Translations under genes and position numbers: made by a program | Part shown: one piece after another, positions 12,477 through 25,369 of the stretch | Position numbering within the stretch: position 1 is the stretch's first letter | Layout of the letters: each line of letters opens with the position of its first letter | The notes under the pieces: model-generated | Database searches by the model: none | Told to the model about the DNA's origin: nothing | The model's input: only the letters and a program-made list of their open reading frames with translations | NCBI RefSeq assembly: GCF_021155765.1 | Contig: NC_060114.1 | Span: 7,192,001 to 7,256,000 of the forward strand | Direction of reading: 5' to 3' | DNA: 64,000 bases | Source of the DNA: Diprion similis | Taxonomy: Eukaryota > Arthropoda > Insecta > Hymenoptera > Diprionidae

Positions 12477-15400
12477 TCATGTATTCTCGGATAAAAAAGC
12501 CAAATTCTTTTCGGTCTATTTGTAAACACTACCACATCGTCTTCTGATTAATCTCTTGCCTCGCACGACCGCACGACACTTTAATGGAGGGAGGAAATTT
12601 AATTGGGAATTAATTGTTGAGTCAAATTTTGGAAAATCTAACTATAAATTCACAAGTTGAACATAAGAAACTTAGTCACAAGTGGTATTATTCAAAGTAG
12701 TTTATAAATTTGAATTGTTATAGCAGTAACATTGATTGTTAAATTTATCGAAGTTAGACGAAATTGTTTATCAGATAGATTGATAATTACTTAGGTTTAG
12801 ATATTTGATAGTTGTTTTTGGTTTAAAGTGTTCAAACATGTTCGGTCTTTTTGGTGATGATCGAGGAAGGAATTTGAAAGGTTTTTGGAAATGTGGATGG
12901 TCAGGAATTTGTTGATTCATCGATTATTATGATTCATAGTAATTTAGGATTGGTCAAAAATTTTTATCGGAAATATTGTTCGTATGAGTAAAAATTTTGT
13001 ACACAGTAGAGAAGTGGGAGCATGCAGGCATGTCCTGAAGTTAAACAATTTCGATCTACTGTCCAGCCAGACAGGCCATTGTCCACATCTGGCAGCCAAC
13101 TGAGTGTCTTAAATAGGTAAACTTTCTTTAATTTATTAAGAAATAATCGATAAAAATACACGACGACATGAATTAAAAATCAAACAAAATACTGAAAATA
13201 CAATTTTTTTTCATTCAATTTTTTCACGATTTTTGACATTTAAAAAAATTTCGAGCGACCTCTTAAAATTTTATTTCTTGAGCTGTCCTTTGGAGTGGGC
13301 TCTTAAAACATCAAAAACTAACATTATGTCACACGAGACTCAAAAAAAAAAATGAAAATAGTCGGTTTTTTTACGCCACCCTAGGGTACGTATATATATA
13401 CGTATATGTGCAAGTATGGAAGATCTGTACACACACACGTCCACATATTCATGCATCAAACTGCAAGTTGTGAAATACCAAGGTTCCTCCTCCGCTTCCT
13501 CTATTCCTCTTTTCTCCTCTCCTCCTCCTCCTCCTCATCCTCCTGAACCTCAACCTCATCTTCAACGGAGGAGGAAGCAAGCGGAGATGCACCGTTACTC
13601 GTAATACCCTGCAAGTCTTCTGATGCGCAACCAACTTGCTGGCTAGCTGTACACAAGCCGCCGGCTTGCAAGCATCTCGCATTGTCGTATTTCTCATCTA
13701 TTATTATACGTACATACATACATACATACCCACCCACACACGTTGTACACATTTGAGCGATATTTCTTACATGTATGTATGTATATATATATATATATAT
13801 ATATGTCTTGTTATTGCAGAATGCATCTCGGAATGCATCTATATATTTCATATAGTATACCTATGTTGTGTAGTATACGTAGAAAGTTTTAGAATAAATT
13901 TCTAGATACATCGATGAAGATAATTTTTGTTTCTTCCCCTTCCCGGAGTTATTGTTTTTGTTAATATTAATATCATCATCATCGTTGTTGTTGTTGTTGT
14001 TGTTTTTGTAGTTTAATTATCATTATTACTTGATTACCATCACCGATCTCTATACTAAGGACTTGTAATAATGAACTTGTAATAATTGATCGATCTATAT
14101 ACATATACCAAATTCAACTTGTCGCGTAGAGTTTATTCAATTCACGTCTGGTTGGTTAGTTTCGAAAATCAAAACTGAAGTTTCAACATTTTTATGAGTT
14201 ACAGGTTACCGATTTCGTCAAGTTTTCTCAACGGTTCAATACTTCAACACATATAAATATATATATATATATATCCAAATTTGAAATTCATCAATTATTC
14301 ACGGTTAGGACCCGCGATTTTTCAATTTTACAATTTTACAGTACATACTTCCGTCAGTGAATTTTTCACGATTCAACTTTTATTCTATCTCCGAAGCACC
14401 ATTTGTCAAAACATGTTTTCTGCACTTTCTTGTTATCACGTCGTTTGTTATTGTTTTCTTTTTTTTTTTTTTTTTTTTAAGTTCAATTTACTTTCATAAA
14501 TATATATATACATACGTATATACACGTACACATACACATACTTATATGTAAACATGATACATGACAAGCTGCAGCTGCACGTAATGGCAGATATGCAAAA
14601 ATTGACGACGGTCGAAAATATAACATAAATGCGCTTTTCTTCGACGCTTATATTATTAAACGACATTGAAACGCACGTGCAGATATAGCATTTTGGGAGT
14701 TTATATTTGAAATTGAACAAACGGAGAAAGAAAGTAAGAGAAAAAAACAAACTAATCGTAAGAGTCGACAAAATACAATGAAATATTACAGCCATCATCG
14801 GGAGCCAAAAACAAAGTGACCAATACATTTTTCGAATCTGTTCTTCGTCGGCAAATTTTTTCGCATATAAATATTACTATTATTACAGCTTATTTTTCAG
14901 TTATTTTTCATTTTTATCAGCGTGTTCTACTTATGCATGTGGGACATTCCAAGCCCACTTAAGATATCAGTAATTTGAGAAAGGGTTTTACCATTAGACG
15001 TGCAAAATGTTTGAACTCTGGATGCTTTTAATCCAATTTTAATTTTCTTGGGCTTTTTTGTTCACTATAGAGACCTCCAGAGATTGCGAAATTTGCAAAG
15101 TCACCTCCAGAGTGGATGAAACATATTTTTGTACGTACCATAGAAAAAATATTCATTATAAATTACGTTTATGCGTTATAACAACTTAGATATTTCGTTA
15201 GGGAGAAAAATGAACCGAAAAACATAAGAATCGAATGAAAAACGCCCAAGTTTGATAATTTTCAACGTTCTAATTCTAAAACTTTTTTTCAAACTGTTAA
15301 TATATTAATTTGCGTTAATTTATTTCGCTACAAATCATATCCATCACATACAAGAGATGTTGTTTCATTAGTTTTCACAATAATTTGCATAAACAAACAC

Positions 15401-16415
15401 GGTGAACATTTTTGAAACGTTTTTTCTCCTCATTTCCAACACATGATTCATATAGTCAATTCATCAGGAAAATTAATGTAAAAATTTCACCAACATCCAT
15501 CTATATATATATATATATAATATCTCATTACTGCTGATACGAGCTAGAAAAATTTCCTTGTTCATAAATATAAAGATAACGATTGTGGCAGGAAGGAGGA
15601 TAAAAAAAAAAGAAAGAATATCCCGTAAAAGCGATTCTTCCGCTCTTTGATCCCCCCCCACCCCTCCAGTTATGAATACTTATATTACCATCCTCTTTCT
15701 TATCTCACGAGCACTCGCGCATGCAAAAAGTGGGGGCGAGTCGTCGACGCACGCTCGTACGGAAATGATGTCGCTCTACACAACTCACCATTTAAAAACC
15801 GTTCAAGGTCCCAGGTTCAGCGGCAGATATATCAGAGCATCCATGGAGCATGAGCAGCAGATGCACGAAAAACAAGCTGATAGATAGAGTGCGTTGACAC
15901 TGAACAGTACAAGAGATGCGACAACACGGTACAATTGAGTACCGGCATAAACACAGATTTATTATACGATGTATGTACGTCAAGCGTACGAAATTAACGA
16001 TCACTGGGTCTGCACTATGACTGCAAAACCTCCCTCAAGAACGTATCAATTACAAAATTCTCCTCCAGTCTTTGTATAAACAAATGTCTTATTGATGGTT
16101 CTCAAATAATCATCAAGAGTATAATTTCGGAACACTTGAATTTTACTGCAATATTCTTAATACAGTAATTACGTACTTCATCACTGAACGGTAATTGTTA
16201 GGTTATGTATACCGAAACTTTAACTCCTCGAATATGTTCAACTGAGTGACGAAAAGCTCTGAGGCTATGCTCGTACACGAAGCTCAAAGCTTAATCTTCA
16301 CCACTGAAAATAAATAAGAAACACTCGATATGTTATATGTTGTTGTTTTTTTTTTTTATATTTATTATGTGTTGTATTTTGAACGCAGAGAATAAGAACG
16401 ACGCTCGAGCTCTAC

Positions 16416-16416
<1 letters not shown>

Positions 16417-16459
<43 letters not shown>
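16417..16459. repeat. GA dinucleotide microsatellite
   Basis: About 21 uninterrupted GA units. GA/GAGA tracts can bind GAGA-type factors in insects, but nothing around this one shows a promoter. Confidence 0.9.
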
Positions 16460-16463
<4 letters not shown>

Positions 16464-16799
16464 AAAGATTTTTCTCTCACTCATTCGCACGCGCGAAGAT
16501 TAAATACGTTAATGAAAAAAAAATCACGCCAGATAACCTTGCCAACTCACTGAAAATGACGAAAAAAAAAAATTTTTTAAATCACGCTAATAATGCTTGA
16601 ACAAATGACTACTACTGTACTTGTTTCGTATAACGATTATTATACGCGTTGAAAGAAGAAAACAAACGAGAAAAATCTTTCTCAACAGCTCGGCGTGTTC
16701 AATAACTTTTTAAAAGTCGGACATATAGAGATAACAGAAATGTAATCTTGTTATCGATTCTACTATATCCTTGCCACTGTTATTCCCATTTATCGACAG

Positions 16800-17060
16800 A
16801 GTTTATTTTTGTTCCGTTGTCATTATTCAAGTTTAAGTTTTTTTCTTGTTCTCATTTCGCAACACTTGGTTTGCACGGTTTTTTTTTTTTTCCTTCGTTT
16901 TAATTCATCCTCATTTGTCAACATGTTTCTGCCATGTTCTGAATTTTCAACGGTTTCTTTTAGTTCCGTTGTCGACTTTTCAACTATGCTTTTGCATTGT
17001 TCTTACTTTTCGACACTGACATTTATTTTCCATCTCGATAATTCAACACTTCCTTTCCAT
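16800..17060. repeat. Degenerate repeat of a TTTTCAAC/GTTCT phrase
   Basis: GTTCCGTTGTC, TTCAACGGTTTC, GTTCTTACTTTTCGACACT and similar words recur through about 260 bp of pyrimidine-rich DNA. The long open frame across it comes from the lack of A-rich stop codons in this composition and has no protein similarity. Confidence 0.45.
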
Positions 17061-17259
17061 TTTTTTTTTTTTTTTTTTTCCTTACTTTTCGCACCGATCA
17101 CCTCACCACCATTACAAAAATTCCAAAAATAAATAATAACAATTTGTGAACGACGCCCGGGTGCAACGACTTTGTATCATGATATTGTCTTTACCGCCGA
17201 AAAAAATAGATTTGTATGAAACTAACGAGTGATTCGAAATCTGTGAGAAAAGCACAATT

Positions 17260-17880
17260 TAACGCCCACGAGAGCAAGAGGATAAGAAGAATCGAAGGTG
17301 TGACGTGAGGCGAAGCGAAGAAGTGACGCTATAGCGAAAGCAGCATAAGTAAGCAACGCCCGCTCGATTCGTTAAACTAGAGAGTGTAACTAGTGGTAGT
17401 AGCATTGAGGCAGAAGTTGGTTTGTCTAAACTCAGGAAGCATTCACTCAGTCCGAAGCGTCTGGTCTGTATATATAAATATATATTTCCATGTCTTCTCC
17501 TCTCTCCTTTTTTTCCTCTCTCTTTCTGTGTTCGCTTTCCGGCTTTGTATTGGTGAAGCGCAGAGTGCAGCGCACGCACCGCGCGAGTCTGTCAGTTGCG
17601 TTCCAAACTCGCTCGCTCAACGGCCGACGCAACGCAAACGCAACGCAAACGCAAAGCAACGGGAACGCAGCGCGGCGCAGCGCAGCGCAACAACACGAAA
17701 ACACGCCAAACTCCAAAGCTTCACCGAAATACGGACGTTCGAACGGCAACAGCCGGTCAACTCTCGATTTTGTAAACGCTGCATCGTGGAACAGACGACG
17801 GAAGAAGAGGCATCGCATCGCACCGCATCGCACGACGAGTTTAATGCTTGCAATTTGGTGTCAACAGACTCCGCGCTACG
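17260..17880. promoter_or_regulatory. CpG-rich, promoter-like block 1
   Basis: GC and CpG content rise sharply against AT-rich surroundings. The block holds a TATATAAATA stretch at 17,471-17,480, an arthropod initiator-like TCAGTT at 17,592-17,597 and tandem AACGC-type units at about 17,624-17,700. The TATA-like stretch is about 120 bp from the initiator match, so the two do not form one standard core promoter. A 249-codon frame spans the block but begins with GTG, has no recognisable domain and runs into AT-rich DNA. I read this as a possible transcription start region, strand uncertain. Confidence 0.35.
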
Positions 17881-19899
17881 GTCCGTGATATTCACGCGTT
17901 TCATGCTGTTGCGTATATTCTTTGATCCGGAATTTGGATCGTGCGATGACACGATATTTAACCTGGATTATTCTGAAATCCCCATTTTCTTTGTCCCGTT
18001 TTTAATCCTGGGTTTTATGAAATTTTGTTCAGATTCGAATATGGAATGGTATCAAATCTTCAGTGCAGAATATATTATTCTTCAATCTTGGGTAGAGAAT
18101 ATTTTTCAATTTTCAGTATATCAAAATATGCTACAACCGTAAGAATGAAATAGTTTCAAGAATTGTATTCAAAATATTTTTCAATCTTAGATTGGTAATA
18201 TTCTTTGATTTTCAGTAAGACAGAATATCCTCCAACTTGATAAATATCTTCAAGGTTTGACTCTGCAGAGTATTCAGCGTAATTTAACATTGGAATTCTC
18301 CAATTTTAAATGAGGTTTCTTTTGCCTATCCTGAGGTCGAAATATTTTCCAATCTTCAATTTGTCATATCAATCATATTTCTGAATTCACATATTTCTAC
18401 TTCAATGTAGCGAATAACGAAGAATAATATTCACTCTCAATCTCTGCTACAACCTTCAATTACACTCTGGCGATGTTGATTATTTTTTCTAGCCAACAAC
18501 TATCTTTTTCTCTTGTCTTCACGTCTCCCTTGTTCCTATTTCCTTATCTTATCTTTGTTAACAATTCGACGCTGCGAGCGTCATATCTGTGCGTTATACG
18601 AGTGAGATCGATACATACATGCATACGTACATACGCAACGTTTATGTATATAAATGAGTACATAAAAATCCTCGGAAATAATCAATTCACGATTTTAATT
18701 ATTATACCTCTCAAAAAAAAAAAAAAAAAAATAGCGCAGCAGCGGGACTCGACAAACAAAAAAAAAAAATAACAGCACGCGGTTAGCATAGGAACCAAAG
18801 TACTCCATCACTACCAGCTACTACTTCTACTACTATAGTCACTCCACGATGCACACTGCGCGTCTCGAAGCCCAGCGCACAAAGAGGAGTGACCACGAAC
18901 TGATTATACAACGATGAAGATGATGATGACAAGAATTTGAAAAAACTTTGTATTTGTTATTATTTCTGTTTTTCGTCAACTCTCAACAGAATTTTTCATT
19001 GCAACTTCCAGCCTGACGTCTATAAAATGCAGTTGTGCACCGTTTGCACATACCTATGTAAAAAATCACCCGATGACCATATTAAACTCCAAATCATCAT
19101 TGAATATACCGTAACGTCAGATATGTAAAGAATTATACCCATATAATGATAAAATATATATCAATATTCAACTATGCTCAACACATGTGTCAAGGCAGTG
19201 TTTGTTTACTATGAGATAATAACAATAGTAACAACAATAATAATAACAATACCTATTATTATTATTTTCATCATTATTGTTACCATTGTTATTCAGTACA
19301 CACAATTTACGATGCGTTAATAAAGTTTTTTTAAATTCTCTTTCTCTATCTCATTTTATCCGGCAATCGTCCATTTAAAACACTTCCCCCTTTATATCTC
19401 TCCACGCTTTCGCAATTCTCTATCCCTCTCTCTCTCTCTCTCCCTATTTCTCTCCTCAGCGTATATTATTTATTAAGCATTATTTACAATCGTTATCGCT
19501 ATCAATATTATTGCATTATACATGTATACACATACTTTTTTTTTTCTATGCAACTCGATGAATTTTAATTACGTACGCACGATACACGACGTTATTACAT
19601 TTCACGAGTTTAATTTTTTTTTCGTTTATCATTTATTCAAGCATTTTATACACGTACACAAATGTATATAAATAATAATCTGCGGTGCATTTTTTTTTTT
19701 TGTTTTATTATCCTCGTCGATTTTCGAATATACAATCTTCGTCAGCTTTTCATTTCAACTAAATTTTATTATATAGTTACTATTTATTATTATTGTTGTT
19801 GTTGTTTTTGCTGATGTTACGATGATGATGACAACGATTATTAATATTATTATTATTATTATTATTAATATTAATAATAGAATAAACTAATGGCAGTGT
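17881..19899. other. Non-coding stretch with degenerate AATATTTTTCAATCTT repeats
   Basis: No gene is recognised. From about 18,030 to 18,460, words like AATATTTTTCAATCTT, AGAATATYMTYCAA and TTGATTTTCAGTA recur in degenerate form. Further right are poly(A) runs near 18,714, YTT/RTT-rich stretches near 19,230-19,290 and 19,780-19,870, and scattered ATTATT arrays. Confidence 0.5.
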
Positions 19900-20480
19900 C
19901 AGAGCGAGACTGCTCTCCTCCTCCGGCGAAGGCACTCGCACAACTGAGTGAACTGAGGTAACGGGCAGAGTATGTGCGGTGGGACGCTTACACCAGTGGC
20001 TGGCTGGTGGAGCGAGCGCGCGCGACTCGCTGCCGACTCGCTCGCTCCCCATTTTCAAGCGAAGCCAAGCCAAGCCAAGCCAAGCGGGCGGGCATCGGGC
20101 AGACAGGCAGCGGCGCAGCGGTACGTGATCTGTACTAAGGAGAGACGCGAAGAGGGGATTTTCGTTGTGGGGGGGGGGGGGGGGGGGCAAAGGGACGGAA
20201 TTGGTTGGAGAAGGGAGGAATAAGGAGAGGGGGGGGGGGATTCGAGGGCTTGCGTAGGGCGCGGGATGCCTGCCTGCAGCGGTGACCGACCCGCTAAACA
20301 CATACGACGAGGCTACGATCCGTTTTATGGATATACGCCGTACCGCTCGCTATGTGAATACGACGCGACGACGAGCACATTACCGGTTACGCGCATGCGC
20401 GTTGCCTTTGTTTCGTACCGCTCAGACGTGACTTCACCTTTGCTCGGATGACGCGCACTGACTCTCTTCGATAATGGCGC
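19900..20480. promoter_or_regulatory. CpG-rich, promoter-like block 2 with NRF1-type palindrome
   Basis: A GC-rich segment contains GCGCATGCGC at 20,391-20,400, the consensus site for NRF1/Ewg-family factors. It also holds tandem CCAAG units at about 20,060-20,082 and an uninterrupted run of 19 G at 20,169-20,187. No coding exon follows within reach on either strand, so the transcript it would serve is unknown. Confidence 0.35.
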
Positions 20481-23099
20481 TCCGATGGTTGACCTCTCTA
20501 TGGGGCGAATTTTTACTATTTGTATTCTTGTTTTTTTTTGTTTTTTTTTTTTTACCCGATAATCAGATTTGAATTTTTTATGAATTGTTTTCTTTTCTAC
20601 TTCTTTGGAATTTTGTTCTTGTTGTGATGTGGGAATGTGATGAATCGTGTTTCGATTGTCAGATGAGAAATTTTTTTATTTTATAATGCTTAATTCATAG
20701 AAATCGAAAATTTTTATACTGTGGAATTTATCTTGATAGTTTAATATAAAGATGGGTAATCTTCTGTTATAGGTTTGCACTAGCTGCGTGATTTATTATG
20801 GTATATAACTATGTTTTTTTTTCCAAATTCGGCCAAGTAACTTTAATAAAAAAGTAAAAGCTTTGAATTTTGCTAACGTGTACACAGTAAAACGCACAGA
20901 AAAAAGAATACTTGAAATACTTGGAAAAAATAACAAATATGAAAAGCTTATCTAGCTACCTGTGCACCAAATACAAGAGAAAATTAGATGTGAAAGTTTG
21001 AGATGTTGAAAACGATGTCTTCAAAGCTTCTGATTTTTGCTAAAATTCGAAAAAGATTGACTTGATTTTTTAACCAAATTTTTATCCAAGTGGCCACATG
21101 AACCTGACTCCTTATGGATCGAATACATAACATGATCTTCAGGAAAATGATTTTTGTTCGCGTCAAATCTAAATCAACGTTGTCCGGTTCTGATTGAAAA
21201 AGGCCTCTTCTACGTATGCACGATGCGTATCCATTAATTTTGGCGCATTCCTTTTTGAAAATAGCCGACCGGAAGAAGAAGAAGGTCTATTGACTTTAGT
21301 AAAATTCAGGTTTCACCTAGAACTCTTGCAAACTGTATTTTGAATGTTAAACAATCCTCTGCATCGTTCACACTCGGTTGTAGTCGTTGCTGACGATCCC
21401 TCTACAAAGCTACCCTTAGAAAAGGGCGGAAGAAAGGAAATGTATTTTCCTTGGATCTCACGACGACGGTCGGAACCGAACCTTTTCTAGGTTGTTTGCA
21501 TCTGGGGTTCTATTCCTTCAGAATATACCTCTATTTTACTTTATGGGTTCTAAATTTTTCGACTTTTGCATTTCGAATTTCAACGGTTTCGTTTCTTGTT
21601 CTTTCTGCAGAGTCACACTTCTCTTTCGTTTGTTATTACTTGTTTCTTCTTTTCTCCATCAATCTTCATAGATTTTTTTTACTTCTGATTTACGTTTAAT
21701 TTTTTCCTGGTTTTTGGTTCTTGGCCTCTGTAACAATCTTTGAAGCAACTTTGATACACAGCAACGTTAATTGTCAGAATTCCTCTATCTTCACTACAGG
21801 AATCATTGTCAGATCACATAATTTCTCAACATTCGAAAACCCATTCTGAACTATACTGATGTACTGTATGTACATATATGTATATAGGTAGCTACCAATA
21901 ATAATACTATATGTATGAGACATTATATGTTGAATTATGTACGAACTGTTATATATCATATTTTACAAGTATATACCAGAGACCAAGGAATAAGAAACGA
22001 CAGAACGAGAATGCAAAAAAAACGACACATATACAAAGGATTATCCTTTTTTTTGATCTTCTGTTTCCCTTTTCTCCTTTTCTTAAATTTAACCCTGTAG
22101 GTATACGTTTTTTTTCACAATTTTTTTCTTCTCCCATCTTTAAAGGTATATAGTCTTCGGAACATTCAATAATTTGTCAAAGGGAAGAATTTCTTGTTAT
22201 GTTACCGTGATTGTTTATCATTATTTATATTTCAATGTTCGTTTTTTTCAATGCTTCTTTCTTTTCTATTACTCCGTCAACCGTACAACCGGTATACCCA
22301 GATATGTAGGTATATACCTGTACCCTCAATGGAAGTTCGAGCTGCATCGCTTGCATATGTGCTGCAGCTGATCCGCTGCAGTCCTTTTACTCCCTTGCAT
22401 TATAGCCTAATCCTGACTCTTGTGTACCACTAGTTATACAATATATACGTATACAATAAATGATTGTGCCAGGGCATAACGTTGGTAAGTTGCTTCTATA
22501 TTGTACATACATATTATTACATGTAATCTCAGAAGTGGAATATGAGTAAAAGGAATGTTTTTTTTTCTTTCAGTTTCTTGATGCAGGATTTTTTTAGCAT
22601 TTTGGGGTTAGTCTATTCATGTATTTACCTAAATCCTAATGTTGTGTCGAAAATTCGTAGCTTTCTATACATGCCATGATAAAATGTATGAGTATGTGTG
22701 CATGTATTCGACTAGACCGTTTCGGATAAGAAAAATCCTGTATCCTTCAAAACGACATGTTTGTACCGCAAGAACCAATGTTCAAACTTTGTGCCGTCAA
22801 AAAAAAATGAACACATTACTCTATTTTGAAACAGTTTAATATAGGTATACGAAAGGCCGCTGAAATCAAAATGCGAGATGACGAGTGTATGCTGCACATA
22901 TGCAACAGCGAAGAACGAAATAAAGAATGAATGCACATGCATAGCGGACATTAGTATTATTATCATCATCATCATCGTCGTCGTCGTCATTATTATTATT
23001 ATTATTTATCACGGTAGTATTAGTGCAGCAGCATCAGCAACATCAGCAGCATCAGGATTGGTGATATTAGTAGTTCGTATATTGAACCCAGTATGCGGG
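20481..23099. other. Non-coding AT-rich stretch, no gene recognised
   Basis: Only short open frames over T-rich or A-rich DNA are present and none resembles a known family. An ATC/TCG/ATT trinucleotide patchwork lies near 22,955-23,010. Nothing else is supportable. Confidence 0.6.
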
Positions 23100-23550
23100 G
23101 TCGTTAAACCCACCAGCTCGGTCGGTCGCTAACTCTCTTTCTCTCTTTTTACCTTCTCCGTCGCCGAGGAGGCTCGTGCGCTTGGCGCGCATCCCGAATC
23201 GCGCAACCGCCGCAACAAATACGTAGCGTCAAAGACGACTGACTGCGTGACGACGTGACGTCACGCCGAGCTGAGGCGCTACGTAGTTGTGCCTAGCGTA
23301 TAACGCACGCCGCATGGAGCGAGGCCGCAAGTGTGCGTGAAGAACGATGCGCGCAATCGCAAATGCAAGAAGCGCACGCGGTGATGAGAGGTAAGCGCGT
23401 GGTTTCGTGCGCTCCGCTAGCGTCGTAGGGGAGGGGGGCGAGGGAGTGAAGGGAAACGGTGTTGCCCGTAATCTAGGAGGCCGGTTGTGACGTGGCGGCC
23501 GTTGATTCGTCCGCCATTACGCGATTCCCGACTCTGGCCGAGTCAGACCG
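23100..23550. promoter_or_regulatory. CpG-rich, promoter-like block 3 with a CRE
   Basis: This dense CpG block contains a full palindromic cAMP-response element, TGACGTCA, at 23,256-23,263. ATGAGAG followed by GTAAGC near 23,385-23,396 would be a good plus-strand splice donor, so a plus-strand non-coding first exon is possible. The 109-codon frame downstream (23,492-23,821) starts with GTG and shows no domain. The gene served is unknown. Confidence 0.4.
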
Positions 23551-23989
23551 AACGACTCCCCACCGAAATCAAAATTGTTACTTCACGTGCGTCTATAATG
23601 TAACCTGCGAAAATAAAAAACTACCCATAATCCTCGATTATTCTGAATCCCGATTGGCCTTTGTAACTATGGTTATGACCAAGGTTGGTTATAACGATGT
23701 CACAGAATGTTATGGTGAAACTGACGCAAGTTCTGACACAAAGAGGGTGGAACAGGGATTTGTACGGACTTATGGCATCTCGATGAAAATGTGCAGTCAT
23801 AACGAATCTCGTTGTGTGTAGATCATCGTGTAATAATGAACGTCGACATCACACACGCAACGATCAGTGCACGATTATTAAGTATTGAAATATTGAGATT
23901 TTATTCACTTCGATTATCTTATTTTTTCTACTTTTAATATTTTACCTGAGTTATGTTGCATAATAATTTACTATGCATATTGTATACTA

Positions 23990-24445
23990 GAGTGATCCTT
24001 AAAAAGGTCATTTTGGAATTTCGTCTGTCCTACCCCCAATATCGACTCCAAAATTTTTTTAAATTATTCCCTAATTTTTTCAGATTTTCGCCTCAACTCT
24101 AACGCTAAATTGAAAAAAAGTCTCATTTCAAGGGTGTGCAATTCGTCGAGAATGTCTGGTATGATGATGTCAATTTTTTCTCAGATAGTAACACCAATAC
24201 CCACTAAAAGCTCTCAATTACAGATTTTCTCGAACATCATTACTCTTACAATAAAATATATACAGAGATGTGTCCGAAATTCGTATATTTTGAACGGAGA
24301 AATCCATCCTGTTGACGGGAGGGGTTAGAATTAAGTTAACAATCTGAAAAAATTATAAAATTGTTTTTTAATTACTAATTGAAACCGTTTTGATGGGTAG
24401 CACAGTAAAAATTCTAAAATCACGTTTTTAAAGATCCCCCTAATA
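23990..24445. mobile_element. Foldback-type inverted-repeat element
   Basis: The left end (AGTGATCCTTAAAAAGGTC, then ATTTTGGAATTT) is matched in reverse complement by the right end (AGGGGGATCTTTAAAAACG, then TGATTTTAGAATT). Pairing continues inward through TGTCCTACCC against TGTGCTACCC and the shared word TTTTTTCAGATT, at roughly 70-80% by eye. There is no protein in the centre. It is a likely decayed non-autonomous DNA element. Confidence 0.5.
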
Positions 24446-24570
24446 AATACACTTACAGAACTTGATAGATATTTCGGTGTATCAACTTTTGTGAATATGA
24501 AAAAAAAAAATATTACGTAAAGAAAAATTCAGAAACTGGTTAAATAATTACAATATGAGCCAAACGAACT

Positions 24571-24602
<32 letters not shown>
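24571..24602. repeat. AGCC tetranucleotide microsatellite
   Basis: Eight perfect AGCC units. It stands alone in AT-rich DNA and is not linked to any exon I can see. Confidence 0.9.
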
Positions 24603-25369
24603 GCGTCTGGATCAATTTAACGGTAAAATTTTTTCCGCGGCGCGAGGTATTACATACCTATACACATACATGCATGTATAAATTTATATAGTATGTGTTT
24701 GTATTTGTACACATACAGGGATTCCCCGGGCGAGCAGCGACAGGATTTGCCGCAAGTACTAACTGTAAGCTGGTACCAACGACGGCAGCATTGCAATATC
24801 GTGTACACTGTACACCTATACTTGATACGGGTATGTGCGAGAGGTATATAAGTACATGCAGATATCTATATGCCTTCTAGAGTTTGTTGACTCTCGGTTT
24901 CAGCACAACGCGGTGCCGCGCGACGAGACGCGACGACGTGGCTGACCATGACCTGGGCTAACGATTCTCGATTCGACATTGTAATGTAGATACGTAATGG
25001 AGGGTAGGGGAAAAAATCTGGAATTATAGAATATCAAATTTTCATAGACACGAAAATTTTATTCATAGGATTTAAAAATGTGGAAAGTCCATGTAATAGA
25101 AAATTAAGAATATTGAAAGTCGAAATATAGAAAGATCAAAATACAGAATGGCAAACTTGAGAATTTGTATAAGATTCTGTATTATCGAGAGGAAGTCTAA
25201 CGATTCTAAAGTTTTGCATTCTATGTCGTGACCTTTCTCTTATTTTATTGCACCACACTTTGATTTTCAACATTTTGGAAATCTATAAGTTATGTTTCCG
25301 CTTCTTTAAAAATTCGATATTGTGGCCCTTCGATTTTTTAATATTCCTATATTCCAATGACCTCAGTTA

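Larger units (their letters stand above)
12477..17260. other. Non-coding stretch, no confident gene
   Basis: No gene is recognised with confidence. Contents include a CTC trinucleotide run near 13,510-13,535, TA dinucleotide runs near 13,783-13,803 and 14,253-14,272, a TTG run near 13,985-14,003, a GA run at 16,417-16,459 and a degenerate repeat at 16,800-17,060. A 71-codon open frame at 15,672-15,887 starts with a signal-peptide-like segment and is discussed as a finding only. Confidence 0.55.

Noticed and set aside
17393..18142. 249-codon plus-strand open frame
   Set aside because: It begins with GTG, crosses a CpG-rich block and then AT-rich DNA with different composition, overlaps long frames on both strands, and shows no domain or conserved motif. 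It looks like a composition artefact over a promoter or leader.
19780..20301. 173-codon minus-strand open frame rich in Pro, Ser and Asn
   Set aside because: Its poly-Pro and poly-Asn segments come from the poly(G) run and a trinucleotide array. No coding support.
23492..23821. 109-codon plus-strand open frame right of the CpG block
   Set aside because: GTG start, no recognisable domain and no splice or codon signature. It may be leader sequence of a transcript but is not supported as protein.
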